From assembly GCA_018340805.1 (NCBI GenBank), contig JACMZG010001914.1, forward strand, positions 13,331,110 through 13,395,109: a stretch of DNA of 64,000 nt. Reading direction: 5' to 3'. A model generated the notes under the pieces. The model was not told the DNA's origin. It was given only the letters and a program-made list of their open reading frames with translations, and searched no databases. The DNA comes from Microvelia longipes. Lineage: Eukaryota > Arthropoda > Insecta > Hemiptera > Veliidae. A program made the translations under genes and the position numbers. Shown here in pieces: positions 13,301 through 22,339 of the stretch (positions are counted from its first letter, which is position 1; every line of letters begins with the position of its first letter).

Positions 13301-16300
13301 CAAAAAAAATATTTATTACTTCACAAAATGAATAAATAAAAGAATAGATTTTTTTAAAAAAAAGTTCAAAAAATCATTTAAAGGTAAAAGTTAAAGTAGA
13401 AAAAAATATTCTCAGCTAAGGTTTTTATACATATACATAAATGCATATTTTTTGGAAAACTGCCCCACAAATGATTAATTGCTAAACAAATTCCAAAAGT
13501 ACAATCTTTTTTCATAAATAAATAAATTATAGTGTTTAATTTATTTTATAAAAAATGCAGTTATAACAAAATCTCAGTTATATTAAGAAACTTTGTTAAT
13601 AATTATATTTACAAGAATTTAAAATTCGTGAAAAAACTAGACACAAAAAAGCTCGAAGAGAACAAAAAACAAAACTCTTCTTTTATAGGAATATATTGTA
13701 TTATTTTTTTGTTTTGGGTAACCTGAGTTCTATTATAATAATATAAACAGTGCAGAACTGACCCTAGTAGTTAGTTGTACAGTAGGTGTGGGTGAGAGGA
13801 CTGCCTGCTTAGCAGCACCAGTTGTCTGTTTGATAGGACTGCTTAGCGGTGTTGTATAACTGTGATCATTATGAACTGATGAATCCTCCACACCGCTACC
13901 TCCTTCTAACATTTCTAAACAAAAAAAATAGGATATTGAAGCTATATTTAGAGTACTTAGTTAAGGCAATAAAGACTAGCAGCTGTGGAAGAGCACTGCC
14001 TTATGACCTGGAGGTCAAGGGTTCAAATCCAGCCAGGGTAGGACCTTTTACAGTGTCATATTTCTTACTATTTTCTTTTGAAGTAAAAGCAGATTTTCTA
14101 GATTTGTATGAAACCATTATACAATGCGATAAGCAAGTCTACTTTGAATCATGGACAAATTTATGATTCTTAGCATGTTTTCTGGTAACATAAGGGTGCT
14201 ATTCTAAGCACCCTTTTAACTTCTTCTTTTTCAGAGGACTCGCTTCGCTTGTCCTCTGATAGTAATTACATAGGGTTTATTTCCAGCAATCACCCATTCA
14301 GGCACTAACCTTGTCTGATCTAACAAAAACCATAGATATACTTACCGTATTAAAACAAAACTTAGTATCCTTATTTATTATGTTAAGAGATACACTCATA
14401 CTAAATTGCAGCACAATTACATTATTTTCAAATTTTTGCAATTTAAAAAAAAAAGTTTTTACAAAAACTTACACAATTCATTTGATAAAAATAAACTAAT
14501 GTTGATGACGTAATAGAACTTAGCATATATCTTGGTCTTATATATAACAACATGCATGCCTAATCTCAAACAAATTTTTCCGTGTTTAATGAATGTTCAA
14601 AATTTTTGCTTGTTCATCATTGCAATTTTTAATGGTGTCATAAAAAATATTTTCCGGGTAGACACAACTAGGCCTAAAGATTTATTTTAGTATCAACCCT
14701 CTAGGATAAATACACTAGAAGACACAACGATAAAATACAACTTGGTGGTTAGAAAACCTTTTAGCAGGTCTTAGAAATGCCTGAAACAAACAATTCCGGT
14801 GACATCCCGGTTTTGGATTTTTTTTCCATATATAATATAATAATGCCTTTTAAGACCTTTTGGCCCTTCAGGGTATTCACATCTACTATGCTCAAAGTAA
14901 AGCTAAAGAAATTTTTTTACAACAAATTCTATTCATAAAAAACCGAGAGCATAGCCCGGGATGTGAACCCCGGACCTCCGTTGTCGAAGTCCAGTACTAT
15001 ACGACCAAGGCTACGAAGGCAGATAAAGATACTCACCGAGTAAGTTATCCTCTAGATTTGTTCCAAGTATTTGCTTAGCTTGTTCAGACTGCAAAGCATT
15101 CTCTAATCGCTCTAACTGCTCTGGGTCCATTTGAGAGAATGGATCAATGACGATATCTCCTGCTGCATCTCCGCTAGTCCCTCCTAACCCACATCAACAA
15201 AATGTGTAAACAAAAATGCAACAATACTGCAGGCTTGTACATTTTAAACAAGATTAAAAATCTTAATCAAATAATATACAAGAGTATTATCCTAAATAAA
15301 TTTCGAGTAGGGTGTCTTTTCTACGTTTTTTTTGTAAGCAGGAAGTTGTTTTAAGATATTTTTACATGTATCATGTTTCATTTTTAAACTCTTCAAGAGT
15401 TCATAAACGATCTAAGACTTAAATTTTTCTCACAAAATTAATTTTTAAGTAGTCCGCCATTTTAAAAACGTTTTTAAAATTTTATCGTAGAACTAATTAG
15501 TTATGTAATTAGTACTACACAAACACCAAATATATCAAAATAGGTAAATTTTTACAGCAAAAAAATAACACTTCAAATTTCAGCAATTTTTATCACAAGA
15601 AATGCAAACTAAAAATCAAACATGGAGCCATCTAATGAAGAACTCACTGACATTTGTTCAACTAATTTTTAATAACTGAGAAAATGAAGACAGACCTGGC
15701 TGGGTTGTAACTTCTGCCGGGACACAAGGAGTTGATGTAGTATCAGGCTGTGGAGCTGTTAGCTGGGGTGTAGCAGTATTCAGCTGTGAAACAGCAAGCT
15801 GAGTAGCAGCTGCAGCACTTGCAAGCTGCTCAGCACCAAACTTTTCAATCATCAGATTAACATTTTCATTACCTTCAGTTGAATCACTATCCACTCTTAC
15901 TACGCTGACATTCCCGCTGTCATACTGTTTAGCTGCAACATTATACAGTTTATAAAGTCTCCCGTCTTAAAAAAAATACAGGTCTTCAGCCTGTAGCTGC
16001 TATGCAGCATCGACCCCTCGGACTAACACAACTCGGACTGAGTTGTCAACAAGTCAGCCTCCTTGAGGCTGCTTTTACAAGATGGATAACACTTAATAAG
16101 GCTATTTGTTAACCTGTTTTACATAGCTGCTCTAAAGCAGCTTTCAAAGACCTTATGCCTTTTAAGACTGTTTAGACAACCCATCAATAAGAAATAGAGA
16201 TTAACGTCTCAAAAATAAATTTCACTATGAGTGGATGTAAACGTGACTGTACTTAAATGTAGTTAAAAATAATAGGATAAATAAAAAACATCGGATTTTT

Positions 16301-16705
16301 TCCTCATCACATTGGATTCGATACACTCATCTCCCCTACATCAGGCTCACTTAGCTCGCCCTTAAGCCAAGTATACGATAAACTAAATTTATACTACAAC
16401 ATGTCTTAGGACTTGCTTCGCTTGTCCTCTGATAGTAATTACATAGGGTTTAATTCCAGCAATCACCAATTCAGGCACTGACCTTGTCTGATCCAACAAA
16501 AACCATAGATATACTTACCATATTAAAACAAACTTACATAATATATAATTACGGCACTATAATTTAATGAGGTATAAAACTACTTACCAAGTATCTTATT
16601 GAGAGTCTGTTGGTCTACATTAATAGTGCCATCATTGTTAACATAGAGTATAAGTGAACCTTCTTTATCATCACTGCTATCTGCTATGTTAAATATGCTA
16701 GACAT
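1136..16705 (-). CDS. Twelve-exon gene, unknown nuclear-type protein, 3' end beyond window
   Basis: Spliced coding region read from twelve exons at 16705-16588, 15965-15696, 15183-15037, 13905-13763, 13288-13163, 12321-12192, 10195-10052, 9064-9009, 5558-5378, 3724-3575, 2281-2178 and 1321-1136. Exon lengths sum to 1755 nt, or 585 codons, with no stop. Each junction has AG/GT sites and matching phase, which is strong evidence that it is real. The protein starts MSSIFNIADSSDDKEG, has an Ala/Gln/Thr-rich part (about residues 60-130), and an acidic helix-prone stretch MDPEQLERLENALQSEQAKQ (about 147-166). Long Thr/Pro/Val-rich linkers carry basic Gly-Gly-Arg patches (GGRAKGK, SRGGRNQ, GGGRKSK), followed by an acidic segment DDEEEAESLL and a Lys-rich end. 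No catalytic motif or zinc finger is visible. The composition suggests a chromatin or transcription factor whose DNA-binding part may lie beyond the left edge; this is inference. I do not recognise the family. The last exon ends in a donor, so the stop codon is outside the window. Confidence 0.9.
1440..1860. repeat. About 60-bp minisatellite, seven imperfect units
   Basis: Tandem units contain TTAGTTCCATACTTAGCAAT followed by a TTTTCATTAGAAAATGATGC block and a TTATAAGGTTATTCC block. Later units drift by small deletions. It lies in a gene 1 intron. Confidence 0.9.
2061..2172. repeat. 22-bp tandem repeat, five units
   Basis: The unit is GTATATTTAGATATTATGAGTT, written here only as a label. The array starts about 5-10 nt inside the intron next to the donor of gene 1 exon 11. 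Confidence 0.92.
2178..2281 (-). CDS. Gene 1, coding exon 11
   Basis: 104 nt, acceptor TTTTGCAG, donor GTGAGT. It encodes an acidic segment starting DDEEEAESLLNSLTDVTKEE. A 22-bp tandem repeat begins within about 10 nt of the donor. Confidence 0.87.
2403..2500 (+). repeat. Fragment of the 5S-like repeat family
   Basis: Shares CAGTGCATTTATGCTAGAGAG and GTTGAAACTTTGTACAAAA phrases with 8380-8400, 24140-24185 and 61960-62030. It is an internal piece only. Confidence 0.6.
2740..2875. repeat. Two-copy tandem duplication, about 73 bp
   Basis: The phrases TAATATAATTTATCCC and TTTGATAACAT(C/T)AAAAGTAAAAA occur twice in the same order within the gene 1 intron. Confidence 0.75.
3285..3440. repeat. 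Two-copy tandem duplication, about 75 bp
   Basis: The block with CACAAAGACAATAC, AACACAACCCATAAAGC and GGAAACAGATGATTC is present twice. Confidence 0.85.
3575..3724 (-). CDS. Gene 1, coding exon 10
   Basis: 150 nt, acceptor TTTGTCAG, donor GTCTGT, phase 1 at both ends. It encodes a charged segment with a nuclear-localisation-like cluster DDVKKRRHSSGRH, then LGPELFSTPDIIRRVSTQK. Confidence 0.87.
4172..4887. mobile_element. Fold-back element, about 330-bp inverted arms
   Basis: The ends read TAGTCCAATAGCCAGGCCT and its imperfect complement ...GGACTA, flanked by TA on both sides. The arms pair over the AAAATGTGACTCATTTTGTA region, the CATAGTCTGCCTAT region and the GTGTGCAAAACA region. The spacer is AT-rich. 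There is no coding capacity, so it is a non-autonomous MITE-like element inside a gene 1 intron. Confidence 0.8.
5378..5558 (-). CDS. Gene 1, coding exon 9
   Basis: 181 nt, acceptor TTCTAG, donor GTTAGT. It starts with GGGRKSKTSAAAA, has an acidic helix candidate LEQVDDEMAAVLEAMHAED, and ends in a Lys/Pro tail. It leaves phase 1. Confidence 0.88.
5700..6060. repeat. G/T-rich repeat with inverted GAGCCAAT motifs
   Basis: TTAGAGCCAATTATA near 5716 and TTATTGGCTCTAAAT near 5930 are inverted. The phrases GCGGCCCCCTAAAATTTTTAG and GCGGCACCTCC repeat. Related G-run phrases occur near 20340-20400 and 20800. Confidence 0.5.
6514..6620. mobile_element. 107-bp hairpin MITE related to 4172-4887
   Basis: Its two halves are near-perfect complements, from TAGTCCTAGAGCCTGACCTG to CAGGTCCGGCTCTTGGACTA. 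Both match the ends of the larger element at 4172-4887, so it is a deleted derivative. Confidence 0.85.
6621..8106. other. AT-rich intron DNA
   Basis: Intron between gene 1 exons 9 and 8. No exon, RNA gene or clear repeat structure is visible; short reading frames here have no coding features. Confidence 0.5.
8107..8613. repeat. Two opposed copies of the 5S-like repeat family end
   Basis: 8107-8275 reads forward (GGTATATGGGAAAATATT, then CTGTTTCAGGTG). 8435-8613 is the complement of the same end (CCGGTGACATCCCAGTTTCGG, then ACAATACTTTTCCTATATAC). The centre carries the GATGATAACAGACACACAC motif of the family. Confidence 0.75.
9009..9064 (-). CDS. Gene 1, coding exon 8 (micro-exon)
   Basis: Only 56 nt, acceptor TTTGTAG, donor GTAATA. 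It encodes ASELQNIAGTSKKEAAPKK. It is accepted because both phases fit their neighbours, but the weak donor makes optional use possible. Confidence 0.78.
10052..10195 (-). CDS. Gene 1, coding exon 7
   Basis: 144 nt, acceptor CACAG, donor GTATGC. It encodes a Lys/Arg/Pro-rich segment (SRTPKILQRRVVKSKLIAPK) followed by an Ala-rich helix candidate ending QSLVQMG. It leaves phase 1. Confidence 0.86.
10487..10560 (-). repeat. Tail fragment of the 5S-like repeat family
   Basis: The phrases GGGTACGGGAACCACGGAAAT, TTTTCCTTACCACAT and GCAATGCTCATCC match the tails at 56545-56610 and 62540-62605. Confidence 0.6.
11630..11700 (-). repeat. GTTTCGACC-type motif, possible decayed hammerhead
   Basis: On the minus strand, TATGACCAGATTGGTCGAAAC has the stem GACC/GGTC followed by GAAAC, as in a hammerhead core, but the CUGAUGA box is degenerate. 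It is at best a decayed relative of such motifs. Confidence 0.25.
11840..12035. repeat. Decayed copy of the CATAGAGATATA TIR element
   Basis: It ends GCCTCTCTAGTATTATATCTC followed by TATG, and contains AAGATGTTTTAAGCC-like text matching 55257-55570. Confidence 0.5.
12192..12321 (-). CDS. Gene 1, coding exon 6
   Basis: 130 nt, acceptor TTTACAG, donor GTAAGT. It begins VSRGGRNQASGG, then TFVIKRQTKIITPPP, then a Pro/Thr/Ala run. It leaves one base, completed as Asn312 by the next exon. Confidence 0.87.
13163..13288 (-). CDS. Gene 1, coding exon 5
   Basis: 126 nt, phase 0 at both ends, so exon skipping would keep the frame. Acceptor GATAG and donor GTAAGT. It begins with the basic patch GGRAKGK, continues Val/Thr/Ser-rich and ends TRPQQIL. 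Confidence 0.87.
13763..13905 (-). CDS. Gene 1, coding exon 4
   Basis: Acceptor TGTTAG and donor GTCAGT. It enters in phase 1 (G+AA, Glu179) and leaves in phase 0 (143 nt). It encodes a Ser/Thr/Pro-rich linker beginning EGGSGVEDSSVHNDHS and ending PTVQLTTR. Confidence 0.87.
13970..14045 (+). repeat. tRNA-like SINE head with perfect B box
   Basis: GGTTCAAATCC at 14020-14030 is an exact Pol III B box. An A-box-like TAGCAGCTGTGGAAGAG lies about 45 nt upstream. It sits about 65 nt from gene 1 exon 4, opposite to gene orientation. Confidence 0.65.
14225..14830 (-). repeat. Copy of the 5S-like repeat family
   Basis: Contains the GCTTCGC tail (14242-14248), a 5S box-C-like part (complement of TTTCCAGCAATCACCCATTC) with the box A part deleted, and the family end CCGGTGACATCCCGGTTTTGG near 14800. 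It lies in a gene 1 intron. Confidence 0.75.
14940..15027 (-). repeat. tRNA-like SINE head next to a gene 1 donor
   Basis: On the minus strand there is a T-arm-like CCGGGGTTCACATCCCGGG. A possible wobble-paired acceptor stem runs GTAGCCT with GGGCTAT. It is followed by CTCTCGGTTTTTTATGA, like the SINE tails at 52445 and 56350. It begins about 10 nt after the exon 3 donor, in gene orientation. Confidence 0.65.
15037..15183 (-). CDS. Gene 1, coding exon 3
   Basis: Acceptor TTAG, donor GTGAGT, phase 1 at both ends (147 nt). It encodes the most conserved-looking part, DIVIDPFSQMDPEQLERLEN and onward, an acidic amphipathic helix candidate. A tRNA-like SINE lies only about 10 nt beyond the donor (see 14940-15027). 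Confidence 0.88.
15696..15965 (-). CDS. Gene 1, coding exon 2
   Basis: The acceptor follows a T-rich tract ending TTTTAAG, and the donor is GTCTGT. The split codon G+AC gives Asp40. The exon encodes residues 40-129 plus one base. It starts DGRLYKLYNVAAKQYDSG, then becomes Ala/Thr/Gln/Pro-rich (EQLASAAAATQLAVSQLN). The first half looks folded and the rest disordered. Confidence 0.88.
15981..16152. repeat. Array of short-loop hairpins in intron
   Basis: Perfect mini-palindromes occur at 15996-16008 (5-bp stem, TAT loop), 16028-16046 (7-bp, GGACT loop), 16055-16071 (7-bp, CTT loop) and 16125-16142 (7-bp, CTAA loop). The array is bounded by GGTCTT and AAAGACC. It may be an element end; function unknown. 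Confidence 0.7.
16400..16535 (-). repeat. Partial copy of the 5S-like repeat family
   Basis: GCTTCGC at 16415-16421 and the phrase TTCCAGCAATCACCAATTCA match 14225-14330. Confidence 0.7.
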
Positions 16706-16720
16706 TATATCATTTCACAT
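16588..16720 (-). CDS. Gene 1, first coding exon
   Basis: Acceptor at 16722-16721, start codon at 16705-16703, donor GTAAGTA after 16588. It encodes residues 1-39 and leaves one base (phase 1). The start is chosen because the frame joins the next exon cleanly. The 15-nt leader in this exon holds two minimal upstream frames, ATG-TGA and ATG-ATA-TAA, just before the real start. If the mRNA is spliced here, these could lower translation, but that is untested. Confidence 0.88.
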
Positions 16721-19619
16721 CTGTAACATTAACAAACATCAGCAACATATCCATTAAAAAAAGAGAGAAATCATTTAAATGGGACATAACATACTGTATG
16801 TTATGTAACAACATACATACTGTATACCATCACAAAGTATGTATGTTATATGCATGAAAACCTTGAGAACATAATATAAAATATGAAGTTACCATACAGT
16901 ATAACTTATCAGTGAGGTATACATTCATTATAATGTCCAACCTAAGTGTGAAAATTTATTATGCTATATCCAGTAGTTTCTTGTGTTAAGGGAGATCTCT
17001 GGGCATTGATTAGTTCCCTATAATAAACCATGCCAAGAACGCACTGCTACTATAGTATGACACACGGGTAAAATTAGTTGACAGCTTGAGAAAATAGTGT
17101 GCTGGCCTGATAGTTTAACATCCAGGACTAACCTCATTGGCTCCCTCACATTATGTCAACTGATTTTAACAGTGTGTCATACTTTTTAACTATGCCAAAA
17201 TTAATTGCCCTAGTAGAGGTAATGCCATAGAAGTATAGTCGTTACAATATGTTATAGCTATGAAACACAATATACATAAGGTGCGAGAAAATGACCTACA
17301 AGCAGCACTTACTAAGAGACCATTTTCTGTTTTAAAACTTTGTATTCTTTGGTGAGTAAAAGAATTTATTATTATTATAATTACAAGGGACCAGCCCACC
17401 AAAATTAAGATTGATCTTTAAATGCAGTAAATTTATTTTTTGTTAGCTTAAATTTTGCTTGTTACATTCCTATGTGTCTCTGGCACAATTATGAGTCAAC
17501 TATACATGATTTGCAAAACTCTGTAGAATCAAATGTTATAAGTTTACACGCCAGGTATGATGGCGGTAAGAGAGCAACGCCAATTCTCTTACCACACTCT
17601 GGTAAAGGCTTCACTTTATACTCTTCATAATTGAACCGGCAGAGTGAGTTCAGTCAGAGGAATTCAATTTCCAGAAATAGCACAACATTTGGTTAGTTAA
17701 ACTCCTAGGTGATTTCCACTTATCCTCGGCGATCTCTTGCACAATGGTGCTATAAATTTCTTTTTTGGGGGCGGTTCCTATGCTATTAAGCAAGCAGCAG
17801 TGAAGCAATAAATTATTGCTTCATTCCTGCTGTAATAAAAAACTTTATTGCTATATTAGAAATCCTAACACAGCATGTATGCTCAATCACATCATATAGT
17901 ATGATACACGGTTGTAATCAGTTGACAGCGTGGGAAAATAATGCGAGAAGGCAAATGAGATTTGTCTTGGATAATAAACAACGCCGACAATTTCTTATCA
18001 GGCCGACCTCATTAGTTCCTCAACACTATTTTCCCATATTGAGCCAACAAATCTTGTTTTGCCCAACTTAGTAGTATGAAACAAAATAATACATATGTCT
18101 ATTTTTAAGTCATGTTATTTCTTTAAAAACAAAGTTAGAGACAATCAAACACTTATCTTTAAGCCACTATAATTAAGGGATCAAGTTCAAAAAATTGTTA
18201 TTTATTCAAATAAAATGAAAATTTCTATTAAAATAAAGTTGAAAACTTCAGATAAGGATCAAGGTATAATTCTGTTGGGAAATGTTGCCACTGGGTCATA
18301 TCTTGAACCCCATATTTTACAGAGGAACTATAGTATATCTAATAGATTTTGACACTGGCAGCATATTTGAGACGGAAAAATAGTAGGCTTGCAACACTGA
18401 GTGGCCATTCTTACATGCAAAATAAAAATAAATGTGTTTAAAACACATATTTCTTTGAAAGAGTGATATTAGTCCCTAGAAGTTAATTTAATCAATCAAA
18501 CAAAGGCAACGCAAAGTAACGTTAATATACTTGGTGCCATCTCAAATAGAGCAATTAATTATGGTATAGTTGTAGGAGTGCGTTCCCACCATGAATTATC
18601 AGTGGGAACCAATTAGAGCCCAGAGATCTTCTGCAATGCATATGCCCAAAACTAATAAACAAACTATTGATAGACTTGTTCACAGTTTTACTACATATTG
18701 ACATAAATTTATGGATAACACCTAATGCCTAGCATATCAGTAGAGTACTGACTCACAGAGTATTCCTTAGGACGGCAGAATACCTAATAATACCTTTTCA
18801 GTGTGTATATACACACACACTAAAAAATAAGGTATTTTTAAGACTGTTAGTCAATTCATGAGTTACGATAATTTGCATTAATAATACATAGTAGTTTGAT
18901 ATATTATGCTGCCTCAAACCAGCAGTCAAATAGTTTTCAAAAATTACAAGCATCCCAAAGCAAATAATTAACCTTACTGTTAATAACAATTTGGAGGGAA
19001 ACCATTATCAGATAAACAAATAGGTTATATTGAAAGGTTATAAATAAATAAATAAAAAGTGGCCACACAATAAAAAAGCTCAATGCTGTGCCAAGTTAAC
19101 CCGTTAAAATGTAAAAAACAATCTTTGACAAGTTTTAGAATCCATAGATACGTTCATTTGTAACATTAGTCCCAATTCAATCATGTAGAAGCCTTCAGAT
19201 AGCAAAGCGAGCGTCTTTGTCAAATAAGGATAACGCAAATTCTATGATATTTAAAAAGTTATAGATCTAACGAGTAATATAATTTGATGATAAAATATGA
19301 TACACATAATAAAATAGAATTGAAGGAATCAAAGCAATAAATAAAAAATCGAAAGAGGCTAGAGGTCACAGACCCACAGCTCGGGCAGGCGCATTCCCAA
19401 ACAACATTTATCAATGTTTGCATTAAAACAATTCATTGTTTAATTATTTTAATAAAAAATGAAATAGCATTAAAATATAGCTTAAATTTATTAAAACAAG
19501 GGCTAAACAGACATGCTAATGCAACGACAGATATGCCCGCCATTAATATTGGGAAGCGAACCCACCCCTAGCACGCAGTCGATATAAATAACACAAAATA
19601 ATAAAAAAAATGCACGTAC
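16721..19619. other. Putative long first intron of gene 1
   Basis: No supported coding exon. It contains the 300-bp repeat at 17740, a decayed relative near 17040-17170, and AT-rich unique-looking DNA. Confidence 0.4.
17740..18044 (+). repeat. About 300-bp repeat, second copy at 21355-21660
   Basis: Nearly identical to 21355-21660, starting GCACAATGGTGCTATAAATT and including GATACACGGTTGTAATCAG and AGGCCGACCTCATTAGTTCC. A more decayed relative lies at 17040-17170. Confidence 0.9.
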
Positions 19620-19737
19620 CTGATTACTATCGTTTGGTGGAACAATTAAACATACATAATTTAAGAGATCTGTGTCAAAATAAAACAAATAAATCAAAGG
19701 AATTAATTATTTTTCAACGTTTATTCTCCTCAAATTG
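19620..19737 (-). other. Possible 5' non-coding exon of gene 1
   Basis: A donor-like CAG/GTACGT at 19620/19619 on the minus strand follows AT-rich leader-like DNA. Gene 1 needs an upstream exon because its first coding exon begins at an acceptor (16721). This would give a 2.9-kb first intron. Nothing shows transcription directly, and the outer limit is a guess. Confidence 0.25.
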
Positions 19738-20447
19738 ACAGACAAGAGCGTCCATGTTTGTTTCTTTTTTTTTGTACTATCCGCTCAAGGCCTCCTGGAT
19801 ATAAATACAGGAGTCATCTACAAATATTCCAAATCGATTTCCCGCTTAAACACTTCGCATAAAAGATTTAAAATGCTTTTTACTGAAATCTTTTGCACGT
19901 GTATTAGCATCCGATTTCAATTTATAACCATTCTAGGCCCTCATATTCTCAGTAAATATTCTTGAAGGTTTCTTTGTTCTTAAATTATTATTTGGTTTTA
20001 TACGTTTCTACATTCTGGTCCATCAGGGAACTTTTTAGTTCAAAAAAATACTTATACCTGCTCTTGCAGAGTTTTTTGGCATTGGTCAACTAGGACCATA
20101 CAGACATGGCATATTTGCGGATATACAATCCTGAGTTAGCACTTATCTTATGTATTGACGTATTACGTTGCTCAGTGGCAGTAGGGCACAAGTAGTCTGT
20201 AGGGCACAAATACTTATATTGTGAGAAAAAAATAGCATTTAACTCCCAAGGTGCATACAAGATTTTATCTCCAGATGTTGACATTATAAAATTATTGTTG
20301 TATTCTTACTTTCATATGTTATGTTATCCTTTATTAGAATTTTTTTGAGTCGGACCCCTCTAATAAACTTAGGAGGTATTTTAGGAACCGCCCCCCAAAA
20401 AAGAAATTTATAGCACCATTGGTACGTTACTACGCTGTGGATTACTC

Positions 20448-20695
20448 ATAACATCAAACTACAAATTACGTCTTTTCCACAAGAATATCTATATTTAAAT
20501 AGCAGAGCCGGCTTTCGCCATCAACTGTGCCGTTAAGGGCTTAGAGCAGTCTGCTCCAAGCCCTTAACGGAGATTTTGGACAACATACAAACACTCACCT
20601 TTCCGGCACAGTTGATGGCGAAAGCCGAAAGCCGGCTCTGCTATTTAAATATAGGTATACTGGTGGAAAAGACGGAATTTATAGTTTGATGTTAT
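20448..20695. mobile_element. Nested fold-back element
   Basis: The outer arms pair from ATAACATCAAACTA (20448) with its complement ending 20695, and across AAATAGCAGAGCCGGCTTTC and TCGCCATCAACTGTG. Inside, 20530-20570 is a second near-perfect palindrome (CCGTTAAGGGCTT, GAGCAGTCTGCTC, AAGCCCTTAACGG). It has no coding capacity. Confidence 0.85.
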
Positions 20696-20750
20696 AGCAC
20701 CAATCAGCTCTTACTTTTTTTCCTGGAACGGATTAAAATCCGTTTAAAAA

Positions 20751-20794
20751 CATGACCAAAAAAATGGTTAAAAAATACCATTTTTTTGGTCATG
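20751..20794. repeat. Perfect 18-bp-stem hairpin
   Basis: CATGACCAAAAAAATGGT pairs exactly with ACCATTTTTTTGGTCATG across an 8-nt A-rich loop. Confidence 0.9.
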
Positions 20795-20838
20795 TCTATC
20801 TTGTAAATTTTGGGGGTGCTGCCTCCCTCATCCTCCCC

Positions 20839-20909
<71 letters not shown>

Positions 20910-20948
20910 ATATATATATATAATATATTATTATATTATATATAATTA

Positions 20949-20983
<35 letters not shown>

Positions 20984-20995
20984 AATATATATCCA
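20839..20995. repeat. (TA)n microsatellite
   Basis: Interrupted AT dinucleotide run; the reading frames across it are not genes. Confidence 0.95.
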
Positions 20996-21354
20996 AGGAA
21001 TCCCCCTTTCAAAAAAAAATCCATTTCATCCCCAAGGAAGTGAAAAAAAATTATTCCTCTTCCTCGGGAATGTTGCTTTTTTACTTCCAAAAAACTAGTC
21101 AATATACTTCACATTATACACCGTTTAGAGATAAAAGATTTTTAAACAAGAGCTTGCTACACGTATAGTCTAAGCCTAGATTATTAGTATAGAAACTACA
21201 TTAAAATACCTTAACACTTACTTCATTGATTTTCATAATTTCTGCAAGAGTGAACACTTTGTAAAGGGGTGGAAACTCACTCAAAAGAAGAACTACTCCT
21301 ACCTCAATGTTTCTATAAAAATTATTGAACATTTACAAAATAAATTATAAGCTT

Positions 21355-21661
21355 TCGTGCACAATGGTGCTATAAATTTCTTTTTTGGGGGCGGTTCCTA
21401 TGCTATTAAGCAAGCAGCAGTGAAGCAATAAATTATTGCTTCATTCCTGCTGTAATAAAAAACTTTATTGCTATATTAGAAATCCTAACACAGCATGTAT
21501 GCTCAATCACATCATATAGTATGATACACGGTTGTAATCAGTTGACAGCGTGGGAAAATAATGCGAGGAGGCAAATGAGATTTGTCTTGGATATTAAACC
21601 ACGCCGACAATTTCTTATCAGGCCGACCTCATTAGTTCCTCAACACTATTTTCCCACGCTG
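21355..21661 (+). repeat. Second copy of the 300-bp repeat
   Basis: Matches 17740-18044 almost base for base. It keeps an inverted pair lost from the other copy: CAGCGTGGGAAAATA (from about 21546) and TATTTTCCCACGCTG (to 21661), so it ends in a TIR element. Confidence 0.9.
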
Positions 21662-21779
21662 CTAAATGATTATAACCATGGGCTATACTATAACTCTAAC
21701 TTGACATATATGGAGGAGGGGGCCTGTTTCTGTTCCTGATTAATCTTTTACAACCCATACATTAAGAATGTTATTAAAT

Positions 21780-21820
21780 GTATATATATATATTATATAT
21801 AAATATATATATTATATATA

Positions 21821-21872
<52 letters not shown>

Positions 21873-21893
21873 TATATATATAATATTACCCCC
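21780..21893. repeat. (TA)n microsatellite
   Basis: AT dinucleotide run with interruptions. Confidence 0.95.
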
Positions 21894-21944
21894 CTCATAG
21901 GTAGAAGCTGTCCTTAGAATATACAATTCACCAAATTTATACTG

Positions 21945-22300
21945 CAACACGTCTTCGGACTCGCTTCGCTATACATCCTCAGCATTGATCGCGCTCGATG
22001 CTGCTTGACTTCTATAAGCTATCAAAAATCATCGATATACTAGTCGTATTCAAACTAAACTTAGTGAACCTATTTATTACGCAAAGTAATACACTTGTGC
22101 CGAATTTAAACTTAATTGGATTATTATCTGATTACTTACAATTTTTTAAAAACGTATATATAAGTCATTTGATAAAAATGAAACTAATGCTGATGAATGA
22201 GATAAACATATCACACAATATTATATATTAGCTACATGCGTCAAATTTTGCGTCAAATCTCAAATTTATCGCAAAATTTTTCCTTGTTTTATGATTTTTT
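21945..22300 (-). repeat. Partial copy of the 5S-like repeat family
   Basis: Contains GCTTCGC at 21963-21969, a 5S-like complement (GCGCTCGATGCTGCTTGACTT) and the phrases GATAAAAATGAAACTAATGC and CTACATGCGTCAAAT. Confidence 0.75.
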
Positions 22301-22339
22301 TGTTTAGGCAGGAAAATGGATTATTACTGACTAGTATCG

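Noticed and set aside
13970..14045. Functional tRNA gene
   Set aside because: The B box is perfect but a cloverleaf with acceptor and anticodon stems cannot be drawn; it fits a SINE head.
20752..21102. Frames rich in Ile-Tyr on both strands
   Set aside because: They are translations of the TA microsatellite. Similar frames at 25747, 40840, 47442, 48011 and 48091 were rejected for the same reason.
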